Below, in pieces: positions 1 to 7,245 of a stretch of 58,025 nucleotides of DNA. Every line of letters begins with the position of its first letter. Positions within the stretch are counted from its first letter, which is position 1. The notes beneath the pieces are model-generated. The model was not told the DNA's origin, made no database searches, and saw nothing but the letters and a program-made list of their open reading frames with translations. Source of the DNA: Verrucomicrobiota bacterium (GTDB taxonomy: Bacteria; Verrucomicrobiota; Verrucomicrobiia; Chthoniobacterales; UBA10450); NCBI GenBank assembly GCA_003219465.1, contig QHOX01000062.1:19719-77743 (forward strand). Direction: 5' to 3'. The translations under genes and the position numbers were made by a program.

Positions 1-673
1 GTTGCTCCTGGCGATGTTGTGCAATAGCCGCCGGGTCGGGCAGTTGTTTCGCGTCAGTAGCCTGCAACAACATGTGCCCGATGCTCCATGCGTCGAGCGC
101 CGCGTTCACTGCCGCTTCAAAGCTGCTATCCGGTGTGTGCTTGTTCTTCAGAAAAGTTTCCATCAGTTCGACCGATTGCCGGGTACCGCTGAGCACGGCG
201 AAATCCTGCCTCGCCCGTGCGTAGGTTGCGCCGTTGCTCGCGATCTCGCCGTCGTATTCCACTCGCAAAAACAAATCGTCCTCGGGGCGTGCACCCACTT
301 CCGCAAAAAGCATGCGTGCGAGATACGGCGGGCCGTATATCTGTTCGAATGCGCTTTTCATCACGGGACTGAGCGAATAATGCACGAGCCGCCGCAGTGA
401 AACATCCGCAGCCGAGCGACTGAAACCTTCCGTGCTAGCCAGTTCAATCGCCGCCATTCGCAAGCGCTCGATGTCGCCCGGGTGACCAATCGCTCCCATC
501 GCAATCCGATCGTAAATCTCGAAAAGTTTCTGGCGCGTCTGACCGAGCGTGAAAAACAGAATGCCCTTGCGATATCCGAGCGTGGCGATGGGACTGCCGG
601 GGGCCAGCTGCCCTTCGATGTATTCGCGCCGGTTGGCGATCGCTTCGACCCAACGATACGGCTCTTCGATCAT
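1..673 (-). CDS. prcA: Proteasome alpha subunit (partial, 3' end outside window)
   Basis: This gene forms the outer, gating ring of the bacterial 20S proteasome. The ATG at 673-671 overlaps the TGA of prcB (ATGA), and the frame stays open for 224 codons to the left edge, so the C-terminus is missing. The N-terminal part reads MIEEPYRWVEAIANRREYIE, and around residues 25-60 comes the segment SPIATLGYRKGILFFTLGQ followed by KLFEIYDRIAMGAIGHPGD. That layout is the usual one in PrcA, where a self-compartment strand is followed by a helix with an IxDRI/GxGHPxD-like motif. Position directly behind prcB and the UBact gene, with overlapping starts, supports the call. It was identified from family recall, not a search. 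Confidence 0.85.
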   Translation of the reverse strand, partial: MIEEPYRWVEAIANRREYIEGQLAPGSPIATLGYRKGILFFTLGQTRQKLFEIYDRIAMGAIGHPGDIERLRMAAIELASTEGFSRSAADVSLRRLVHYSLSPVMKSAFEQIYGPPYLARMLFAEVGARPEDDLFLRVEYDGEIASNGATYARARQDFAVLSGTRQSVELMETFLKNKHTPDSSFEAAVNAALDAWSIGHMLLQATDAKQLPDPAAIAQHRQEQ

Positions 674-1494
674 GCCACCATTTCCTTGAACACGGCGGCA
701 ATTTTGTTCTCCGGCAAAGTGGTGATGCCTTCGCGCGACACAATCTTGATCACGGGATAAATTTTTCCGCTGCGATCCACGCCCGCTGTCGCCGTATCGG
801 ATTCCGCCGCGGTGTCGAGCGCACGTAATGCGATCGATACCGCTTCCTCTTCGTTCAATTCGTGCAGCGGCTTCCGGCCCCAGTTGTTTTCGTAGTAGAG
901 AATGCCGCGTACGGCCGGCGAGCCCGACCCTGTTGCAGCATAATCCGTCGCTTCAAATTGCGCGCCCATCGCATCGTAAAAATAGAGGCGCACTTCCGGC
1001 TTCGAATTTCCGTTGTAGGTCGCGAAGATCGGCACTACGACACCCACGCCCTGCATGACGAATCCAAAATTGTCGCGCAACAGTTTCGAAAGCGCGCGTA
1101 CTTTTCCATCGACACTCATCTCCTGTAGTTGAGTTCGGCGAAAGTATTGCAGTGAGTGCTCGAGCACGCGCGCCATCTCCCACGCGGTCGCAGGCACACC
1201 GGCGATCGCCATGATCGAATGCTTGTCGATCTCCAAAACTTTGTCCGCGCGATCGTACACGACGGTGTTGCCCGCAGTCGCGCGGCGATCGCCCGCCACC
1301 AGAACGCCGCCGGAAAATTTGAATGCCAGAATCGTGGTCGCCTCGGTCGGTTGCCACATTTGTTGTTGGATCTGGTCTTGTGGCATTGGACCAGTCACAG
1401 CTGGGCCGAGCAGACCTTTGCGTCGTAGCAGTGAAGGAAAATCGTCCGCTGCACCAGAAAAGTTCTGGTCGAACCCAAACTGTGAACGGTCCAT
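670..1494 (-). CDS. prcB: Proteasome beta subunit (catalytic)
   Basis: This is the catalytic subunit of the 20S proteasome, an N-terminal-nucleophile threonine protease that degrades tagged proteins in the cytoplasm. The start ATG at 1494-1492 overlaps the UBact stop codon by one base (TAATG), which argues against the longer in-frame start further upstream. A propeptide of about 52 residues precedes TTILAFKFSGGVLVAGDRR, so Thr53 should become the nucleophile after autocleavage. GDRRAT, the Lys within YDRADKVLEI and the GSGSPAVRG segment fit the family. The length of 274 residues is normal. The last bases overlap the prcA start, so the three genes should be one translationally coupled operon. 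Confidence 0.93.
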   Translation of the reverse strand: MDRSQFGFDQNFSGAADDFPSLLRRKGLLGPAVTGPMPQDQIQQQMWQPTEATTILAFKFSGGVLVAGDRRATAGNTVVYDRADKVLEIDKHSIMAIAGVPATAWEMARVLEHSLQYFRRTQLQEMSVDGKVRALSKLLRDNFGFVMQGVGVVVPIFATYNGNSKPEVRLYFYDAMGAQFEATDYAATGSGSPAVRGILYYENNWGRKPLHELNEEEAVSIALRALDTAAESDTATAGVDRSGKIYPVIKIVSREGITTLPENKIAAVFKEMVA

Positions 1495-1670
1495 TACTGA
1501 CCCGTGCGCTGGCGATAGCGCTTGGATTGGTTGGGATCGACCTTGCGCATTTTCTTTAACAGATCCTTTGTGTCCGGTCGCGAAATATCCGGCGAACGCG
1601 GCCCACCGCCATCGCCTTGTTTTGGTCCCCACGGAGCCGGTTCCACCGGCTTTTGAATGCGCTCAGGCAT
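1494..1670 (-). CDS. ubact: UBact ubiquitin-like protein modifier
   Basis: This small protein of 58 residues starts MPERIQKPVEPAPWGPK and ends RQRTGQ. It is disordered in composition, rich in Pro, Gly and charge, with a lysine-rich segment (DTKDLLKKMRKVDPNQSKRY) before the Gly-Gln tail. These are the features of UBact, a Pup-like modifier described in Verrucomicrobia, Nitrospirae and some candidate phyla, where the C-terminal Gln would need deamidation before ligation to substrate lysines. The ATG at 1670 was chosen because the preceding 11 in-frame residues are hydrophobic and unlike the family. The stop overlaps the prcB start. The neighbouring ligase and deamidase genes (pafA/dop-like) are not in the window. 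Confidence 0.85.
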   Translation of the reverse strand: MPERIQKPVEPAPWGPKQGDGGGPRSPDISRPDTKDLLKKMRKVDPNQSKRYRQRTGQ

Positions 1671-1843
1671 AAAAAAACGTACGAGCAAAAGTTGGAAACG
1701 CAAGGGGCTGCACGCCGCGAAGCGTCAATCGTTACATCCGTTTAGCAGCAATTACCCTTTGCCGATTTACGCTTCAACGATTAACGATTTGAGGAGGCGA
1801 ACCGCTTGTCAGACGAATGTGCCGATGGCAAAATTTTGCCCTA

Positions 1844-2311
1844 ATGAAAACAGGTGCCACTTTTTTGGCGATTAGCTCTCTTGCGCTTTGCCCCGCTTCT
1901 GCGCAGACTCCCACGCCGGATGCGGCAAAATCGACTGAGGCCGCCCAACTTGAAGCGCTGGCAAAAAAGATTGACGAACAGAACACCAAAATCGACGCGC
2001 TTTCCCAAGAAATCCTCAAACTGGAGCAACAACTCTTGCATGTCCGCCCGGGCGTAATGATCGGAGAAGATGCACCCGCGCCCGCAACTGCCGGTGCTGC
2101 CGCCAGCGCAGCAGCTCATCCCTCTGTCACGGGCAACACGCACACTGTCGCGCGCGGAGAGACGCTCACGTCGATTGCAAAAATGTACAAAGTGACCGTG
2201 GACGACTTACAAAAAGCCAACAATATCGAAGACGGTCGTAAGTTGCAGGCGGGCCAAACCATCGTTATCCCGACGTCGTCGCCCCCGGCTTCAGGCTCGT
2301 CGTCGCCTTAA
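1844..2311 (+). CDS. LysM-domain exported protein
   Basis: The predicted 155-residue protein starts MKTGATFLAISSLALCPASA, a signal peptide, so it should be exported. A coiled-coil helix (about residues 30-65, repeated leucines and charged residues) is followed by an Ala/Pro-rich linker and then one LysM domain (about 99-145) that contains HTVARGETLTSIAKMYKV and ends LQAGQTIVIPT. LysM binds peptidoglycan N-acetylglucosamine chains, so a periplasmic wall-binding role is likely. The upstream ATG at 1817 would spoil the signal peptide, so 1844 is preferred. Function beyond binding is unknown. The next gene follows after 17 bases on the same strand. Confidence 0.85.
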   Translation: MKTGATFLAISSLALCPASAQTPTPDAAKSTEAAQLEALAKKIDEQNTKIDALSQEILKLEQQLLHVRPGVMIGEDAPAPATAGAAASAAAHPSVTGNTHTVARGETLTSIAKMYKVTVDDLQKANNIEDGRKLQAGQTIVIPTSSPPASGSSSP

Positions 2312-2328
2312 CGGACAATTAACCTCCG

Positions 2329-2877
2329 GTGAATCAAAGGTGGTTTCTCCGCAAACACGAGGACGGCAGCACCTTCGGCCCGGTCCAGTTCGATCAAATC
2401 GCGCGTTGGGCGTCTGCTGCGCAGATCGCGCCGCACGACACGCTTTCTAGCGATCAGCAGACCTGGATCAAAGCGCCGATGCTCCCACAGCTGGGCATGG
2501 ACTGGCTGGTTGAACTGACCAGCGAAAATTATTATGGACCGACTACGCTCGGCGCGCTGCAGGAATTTATTCGGCTCGGCGAAATCGATGGCGATACTTT
2601 CGTTATCAACAGCTGCGACGGTACGCGGCGGCAAATCCGGGAAATGCCTGACCTGTGGGAAACTGTGCGGTCAGAGACGGATGACGACCAAATCAAAATT
2701 CAATTAGGCGATCCCGTCGGACCGGCCGTGGCGAAGATGTCCGTTCGTCTCCAGGAGCGTATTCGCGATCTTGAGCAAACCCTGAAGGAAGAACGCCGCG
2801 CTCTTGGTGAGAGCGAGCAGCGTTACGCAGAGTTGGAGCGAAAATATCAGGATCTCTTGCTGAGCTTGGAAGGGTAG
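2329..2877 (+). CDS. GYF_2-domain protein with C-terminal coiled coil
   Basis: The 182-residue protein uses a GTG start right behind the LysM gene. Residues 3-55 (WFLRKHEDGSTFGPVQFDQI to WIKA) match the GYF_2 pattern, in which a W/Y...GP...L/I segment is followed by a W-containing strand. A second, weaker copy follows (NYYGPTTLGALQEFIRLGEI). GYF-like domains bind proline-rich peptides, and in bacteria they are common in proteins of unknown function. The last 50 residues are a strongly charged heptad helix (VRLQERIRDLEQTLKEERRA onward), probably for dimerisation. There is no signal peptide, so it should be cytoplasmic. The partner is unknown. Confidence 0.7.
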   Translation: MNQRWFLRKHEDGSTFGPVQFDQIARWASAAQIAPHDTLSSDQQTWIKAPMLPQLGMDWLVELTSENYYGPTTLGALQEFIRLGEIDGDTFVINSCDGTRRQIREMPDLWETVRSETDDDQIKIQLGDPVGPAVAKMSVRLQERIRDLEQTLKEERRALGESEQRYAELERKYQDLLLSLEG

Positions 2878-2987
2878 CGCCTAACAAATCGATTCCGAGT
2901 CGCTGCTGTAGCGTGCGCTCTCCCTTGGCGCGCCGGAAGAAAGCGAAGGCGGCTCAGCGCAATGCAGAGCGTACGGCGGCGCTCTTG

Positions 2988-4823
2988 TTACACCTGCATT
3001 CGCTGCTCTTCCGGTTCCGCCACTCCCGACGGGACGATTTCCGTGCCAGCCTCTATTTCCCGTTGAGGCGAAGACTCTAACAAACTCTGTCGACATAGCT
3101 GCGCGTATTTCCTGTTGAGTGCGAGCAATTCCTCGTGCGTGCCCCGCTCCATGATACGGCTGTGATCGAGTACCAGGATTTCGTCCGCATGCACGATCGT
3201 CGAAAGCCGATGCGCAATCACAATCGATGTGCGATTCGCCATCAAATGCTCCAGCGCCTCCTGAATTAATCGTTCGGTTGCCGTGTCCACGCTGGCCGTC
3301 GCTTCATCGAGAATTAAAATTGGCGGATCCTTTAGCAGCGCCCGCGCAATTGAGAGCCGCTGCTTCTCGCCTACGCTCAACTTCACCCCTCGCTCGCCAA
3401 CGACGCTTTCCAATCCATCCGGCAAACGCTCGATGAACTGTCGCGCGTTCGCCGCGTCCACGGCGCGCCATAATTCCGCGTCGGTGGCAGTTGGTTTCCC
3501 CACCAAAAGATTCTCGCGAATCGATCCATTGAACAGAAAGCTTTCCTGTGTCACCACGCCGATCGCTTCGCGCAATGTGCGCAGTTCGTAATCGCGAATA
3601 GATCTGTCATCGACATAAATCTGGCCGGCATCGAACTCGTAAAATCGCACCAGCAAACTCACCAGCGTCGATTTCCCCGCGCCAGTCGCGCCGACCAGTG
3701 CCGTCGTTGTGCCTGGCGGTGCATGAAACGAAATGTGTCTAAGCGCCGGTAGTCCATCGACGTACCCAAAGCTGACGTCTTCATATCGAATGTCGCCGAC
3801 GATGTGCGTGCTGTAGCCGCGATCGGTGATCGCGGTGCGGGGGTCACCCACCCCGGCTACAGCGCCCGGCTCAGCTTTTTCATCGAGAATATCGAACACG
3901 CGTTCGCCCGCCGCGCGACCGGCCTGCACCAACTGATTTAACTGATGCAACCGGCTGATCGGATCGTACAGAAACGCCATCAGCATGAGAATGCCGACCA
4001 GATCGCCCAGTTGCATGCTGCCAGTCAAAACGGCGTGACTGCCAAATCCCAGCACGAGCAACGCCCCGATGGCTTCAAACATCGACATCGACGGCGAGTA
4101 AATCGCCCATGTTCGCATCACCACCAGCGTTGCGTGCCGCAGTTGATCGCTGGCCCGATTGAAGCGCGCGTGTTCCTCGCGCTCGCGCGCGAAACTTTTG
4201 ATTTGACGAACCCCGGCAAGGTTATCGTGTAATAGCGCGTTGATGTCCGAGGCAGCGCGCCGCTGAAGTCGGTACCGCCGATGCGCGGTCAGCGTGTAAG
4301 AGAGTGCCCCCGCGACGAGCAGCGGCAACGGCACCAACGCGAGCAATGCCAGCTTCGCGTTCCAGTAAAACATCACCGCTAGCACGATCACAATTTGTAA
4401 AACGGCGACAACGCCCTGCTCGATCCCATCGATCAACACGCGCTCCACCGAGTTCACGTCCTCGATTACTCGCGTCATCAGGTCGCCCGTGGCGCGATTG
4501 TCGAACCAGCGCAACGGCAGCAGTTGAATGTGCGAATACAAATCGCTGCGCAGATCGAAAATGACTTTCTGCTCGAATGTGTTGTTGAGAATGATCCGAA
4601 GCGAATTGAAAACGTGCTGAATAAGAAAAGCGACAGTCGCGAGCAGGATCAGCGGCAGCAATTTATCCGGCCGATTTGCGCGCACCACGTCATCAATGAT
4701 CCATTTGGTGACGCTTGGAAAAACGATGACCATCAGCGTGCCCAGGATCGCGCAAGCGAGCGTCCCCGCAGCCAACGACGGATACCGCTTCAGATAAGCA
4801 AGAACGCGCCAGACTGTCTTCAT
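2988..4823 (-). CDS. MsbA-like ABC exporter (TM-NBD half transporter)
   Basis: This is a 611-residue half transporter. The N-terminal transmembrane domain (about residues 1-320, six helices) is followed by an ATPase domain with Walker A GATGAGKSTL, Q-loop VVTQESF, signature LSVGEKQRLSIARAL, Walker B ILILDEATASVD and the H-loop histidine in IVIAHRLST. The family exports lipids, lipid A or drugs and works as a homodimer in the inner membrane. Between the two domains, after LDEKAEPG, the reading frame contains a palindromic 52-bp element (3811-3862) that adds about 17 residues. No partner gene is adjacent. The substrate cannot be deduced; with waaA in the same window, lipid A is only one possibility. 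Confidence 0.9.
   Translation of the reverse strand: MKTVWRVLAYLKRYPSLAAGTLACAILGTLMVIVFPSVTKWIIDDVVRANRPDKLLPLILLATVAFLIQHVFNSLRIILNNTFEQKVIFDLRSDLYSHIQLLPLRWFDNRATGDLMTRVIEDVNSVERVLIDGIEQGVVAVLQIVIVLAVMFYWNAKLALLALVPLPLLVAGALSYTLTAHRRYRLQRRAASDINALLHDNLAGVRQIKSFAREREEHARFNRASDQLRHATLVVMRTWAIYSPSMSMFEAIGALLVLGFGSHAVLTGSMQLGDLVGILMLMAFLYDPISRLHQLNQLVQAGRAAGERVFDILDEKAEPGAVAGVGDPRTAITDRGYSTHIVGDIRYEDVSFGYVDGLPALRHISFHAPPGTTTALVGATGAGKSTLVSLLVRFYEFDAGQIYVDDRSIRDYELRTLREAIGVVTQESFLFNGSIRENLLVGKPTATDAELWRAVDAANARQFIERLPDGLESVVGERGVKLSVGEKQRLSIARALLKDPPILILDEATASVDTATERLIQEALEHLMANRTSIVIAHRLSTIVHADEILVLDHSRIMERGTHEELLALNRKYAQLCRQSLLESSPQREIEAGTEIVPSGVAEPEEQRMQV
3811..3862. repeat. Palindromic REP-like element inside the ABC transporter gene
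   Basis: The ends are CTGTAGCC and GGCTACAG, an 8-bp inverted repeat. Inside lie two smaller dyads: CCGCGATC/GATCGCGG with a 3-base spacer, and a GGGGT/ACCCC hairpin. Together they could fold into a cruciform or cloverleaf. The element is translated in frame on the minus strand as about 17 residues (AGVGDPRTAITDRGYS region) in the linker between the membrane and ATPase domains, a place where insertions are tolerated. It resembles small mobile palindromes such as those inserted in Rickettsia genes. No second full copy was found in the window. Confidence 0.65.
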
Positions 4824-4962
4824 CGCGCACTCAACGTCAACCCGCGTGTCCTGGCGTCAAGGTATGGCCGCGCTAGTCGAAGGAAATCGTCGACTACGGT
4901 TGGGGCATTTCGAAACTTTAGGCTTGATAATTGGTTCTCGCAGAGCCAAAACAGCACTCATT

Positions 4963-5406
4963 ATGAAAACCCTATCCGGAACATTCGTATTTGTTGCATT
5001 AGCGGCAATCGGGACCGTCGCAGTCCTCACCGTGCGCCCTTTCGCTCTCGCAACGCCCACGCCAACGCAAGCGGACTGCCCGCCCGCCGAGAACGCGCCG
5101 GTTCTTATCATCATGGGCAAAGATGGCCTGCAATCCACAAAAAGTGGGGATGCTCTTAAAGCAATGTTCGATGATCTAATCAAAAAGTGCGGCGACAAGG
5201 TGTGTAACGTCGATTATTACGATAAAGACCACCCCGTCGAGGGTCACCCGGCTTGGCACAAAGGCCATCGCAAACTGGTCCCGACGGCTGCGGTGCGCTC
5301 CGAGGCCAGTCGAAATGTGGCATCTGCCGATCCGTCGCATCTCGTACAGCAGGCGGCTTTTAAGACCACGGATGATGCGATCAGTTTTTTCAACAACATA
5401 AAATAA
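4963..5406 (+). CDS. Small exported protein of unknown function
   Basis: The ATG at 4963 opens a clean signal peptide, MKTLSGTFVFVALAAIGTVA, ending near ALATPTP. An earlier in-frame ATG at 4846 would hide it. The mature part of roughly 115 residues has three cysteines (QADCPP, KKCGDK and VCNVDYY), the histidine-rich segment HPVEGHPAWHKGHRK, and a C-terminal amphipathic helix ending FFNNIK. The Cys pair spaced CGDKVC could form a disulfide or bind a metal together with the histidines. I do not recognise the family. It sits alone between the divergent ABC transporter gene and the next plus-strand pair. Confidence 0.6.
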   Translation: MKTLSGTFVFVALAAIGTVAVLTVRPFALATPTPTQADCPPAENAPVLIIMGKDGLQSTKSGDALKAMFDDLIKKCGDKVCNVDYYDKDHPVEGHPAWHKGHRKLVPTAAVRSEASRNVASADPSHLVQQAAFKTTDDAISFFNNIK

Positions 5407-5450
5407 TCCAGCTAGGGATTTTGGATTGCTCATCAAGGCGCGCGATCTAA

Positions 5451-6068
5451 ATGGCCTTGAGCAAACGCCGCGTTTACTTGGCAGGCCTTGCTCTGCAGTT
5501 GTTTCTCATCATCACCGTTTCATCGCGTGACACGTTTTGGCTGCTCTCAGAGAGCAGAACCATTTTTCCGGAGTCGTCTAAAAACTATTGGCAGCGAGCT
5601 GAGCAAATCGCATCGACGGCGCTAGGGCAACGCTTGCCGGTCACGAATCCAGCCCGTCAGATTCTGACAGGTTATCTGGATCTTGCCGGGATCGAAGCCG
5701 GATACGGTTTCTTCGCGCCAAACGTACCAAATAGTTACAAGCTCGTATTCGAACTTCGTTTTCCAGACGGGCGCGTTGAATACGAACTGCCGCGCGTGTC
5801 GAATGCAGCATCCATCCTGCGTATCGCCGGCTTGTTGGACAAAATTGGGCGCACTCAGTCGGAGGCGCTGCGCCAAACGATAGTCGGGATGCTCGCTGAT
5901 GCCGTGTGGCGCGAGCACTCGGACGCGACAACGATTCGCGCGATCTTCGGATCGGTAATGCTGCCAAGTGCGCCCGAATTCGAGCATGGAAAAAGGGAGT
6001 CATACGAATTCCTGTATGCCTACGACTTCAGCGTCAGCGACAAATCAACTGAGCAAAGCGCGCCGTGA
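5451..6068 (+). CDS. Membrane-anchored protein of unknown function, coupled to HTTM protein
   Basis: The 205-residue protein has an N-terminal membrane segment (VYLAGLALQLFLIITVS, residues 8-24) and a soluble remainder rich in aromatic and charged residues. A region near residues 85-110 (GYGFFAPNVPNSYKLVFELR) looks like beta strands. Its TGA overlaps the GTG of the next gene (GTGA), so the two are translationally coupled and probably work together. In several bacteria HTTM-domain genes have a small companion gene of this shape. I do not know its name or activity. It should lie mostly outside the membrane. Confidence 0.65.
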   Translation: MALSKRRVYLAGLALQLFLIITVSSRDTFWLLSESRTIFPESSKNYWQRAEQIASTALGQRLPVTNPARQILTGYLDLAGIEAGYGFFAPNVPNSYKLVFELRFPDGRVEYELPRVSNAASILRIAGLLDKIGRTQSEALRQTIVGMLADAVWREHSDATTIRAIFGSVMLPSAPEFEHGKRESYEFLYAYDFSVSDKSTEQSAP

Positions 6069-7012
6069 AAAGATTGCCGGAGTTGCGGCTGCGAGTGATC
6101 GATTTCTGTTTTCCGGCTGAGTCTGATACATGGCTGGCGATCTTAAGAATTGGTCTTGGTCTTCAGGTCGTACTTTATGCGCTGTCGCTGCGGGACGATT
6201 GGAATTATTTCCTCGCAGGAACAGGCCATACGCTGATTAGCCGAAATCTCGGAGAAGCAATTCTCTCTCTGGAAAGCTATTTTGTCCCGAGACTGGGGTG
6301 GCTTGTCACTCTGGGGGCGCGGATTGGCTTCCGCGAAGAGACAGTTCTTAGGCTTGCTTGGATTTGCCTGCTCAGTTCCGGCTGCGCTCTTCTAATGGGG
6401 ATCGCCTCTCGATTCTCAGCGATTTTGGCTTGGTTTCTTCACCTGTGCGCGGCAAAGAGCGCCGGATTTGTGTCCTATGGCGTGGATAACTTCATGACCA
6501 TTGGACTCTTTTACTTGATGTTATCGCCGTTGCCGGATCGATATTCTCTGGACCGGCGACTGCGAAAATCGCGAGCAAATGATCCGCAGCTCCTAGCTTT
6601 TTGGCGGCGTATTCTTCAGTTTCATTTATGCATCATCTATTTTTTCAGCGGGTTGACGAAATGTCTGGGCCCCGGGTGGTGGGATGGCTCCAATGTGTGG
6701 CGCGCGCTCATCCGCCCGCCTTTCAACATCATCGATCCTGAGATACTCGTAAGATGGAAATATCTCTTCCCAGTCGCCGGAATCTTTATTTGTCTGTTGG
6801 AAATCGGATATCCATTTTTTATCTGGAACAGCCAAACACGGAAGATTTGGTTGATTTGCATTTGTGCAATGCACCTCGGGATTGGCATCACCATGGGGAT
6901 GTATCTCTTCGCTTTCGTCATGATCGTTCTGAACGTGGCTGCATTCGGTTCCAGACTTAGTCGCATGGAGTGCTGCACAACCAGCCTACAGCCCCGGAAA
7001 GCTGTTTCATAA
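6065..7012 (+). CDS. HTTM-domain integral membrane protein
   Basis: The 315-residue protein has about seven hydrophobic segments and the family signature FWRRILQFHLCIIYFFSGLT followed by KCLGPGWWDGSNVWRAL. These match the HTTM (horizontally transferred transmembrane) domain related to the membrane part of vitamin-K-dependent gamma-carboxylase. In that enzyme the domain carries the carboxylase chemistry; bacterial stand-alone HTTM proteins have mostly unknown roles. The GTG start overlaps the stop of the companion gene. No C-terminal lumenal carboxylase domain is present. The call rests on the aromatic and Lys/Gly/Trp motif and the topology. Confidence 0.8.
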   Translation: MKRLPELRLRVIDFCFPAESDTWLAILRIGLGLQVVLYALSLRDDWNYFLAGTGHTLISRNLGEAILSLESYFVPRLGWLVTLGARIGFREETVLRLAWICLLSSGCALLMGIASRFSAILAWFLHLCAAKSAGFVSYGVDNFMTIGLFYLMLSPLPDRYSLDRRLRKSRANDPQLLAFWRRILQFHLCIIYFFSGLTKCLGPGWWDGSNVWRALIRPPFNIIDPEILVRWKYLFPVAGIFICLLEIGYPFFIWNSQTRKIWLICICAMHLGIGITMGMYLFAFVMIVLNVAAFGSRLSRMECCTTSLQPRKAVS

Positions 7013-7128
7013 GAATTGATCTGGATGGAAGAGAATGCGGAAAGTCTCGATCTTGTCCGACACAACCTTTCTACTGGTGCCGCACGTGTTTGCCCAAAAC
7101 CACGGCGCCCGGTATCCTTTCTGAAACT

Positions 7129-7245
7129 GTGAACCCGCAAGACTCGGCCGCGGTACCGACGCCCGACCAACTGGAGATTGGACACATGCTGTTAATCGAC
7201 GTTGTCGGCTATTCGAAACTGGTTCGCGAGAAAAAGCAGCTGTGA
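7129..7245 (+). pseudogene. N-terminal remnant of a class III adenylate/guanylate cyclase
   Basis: A short frame from GTG 7129 reads MNPQDSAAVPTPDQLEIGHM and then LLIDVVGYSKLVREKKQL before a TGA. The segment hhhIDVVGYSKL is the first strand and metal-binding turn of class III nucleotide cyclases, as found in cyclase-TPR proteins where the next residues would continue the cyclase fold. Here it stops after about 38 residues, and its TGA overlaps the GTG of the kinase-TPR gene. It therefore looks like the leftover front end of a cyclase-TPR gene whose cyclase was replaced by a kinase domain. It may still be translated as a leader peptide coupled to the kinase. Confidence 0.55.
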
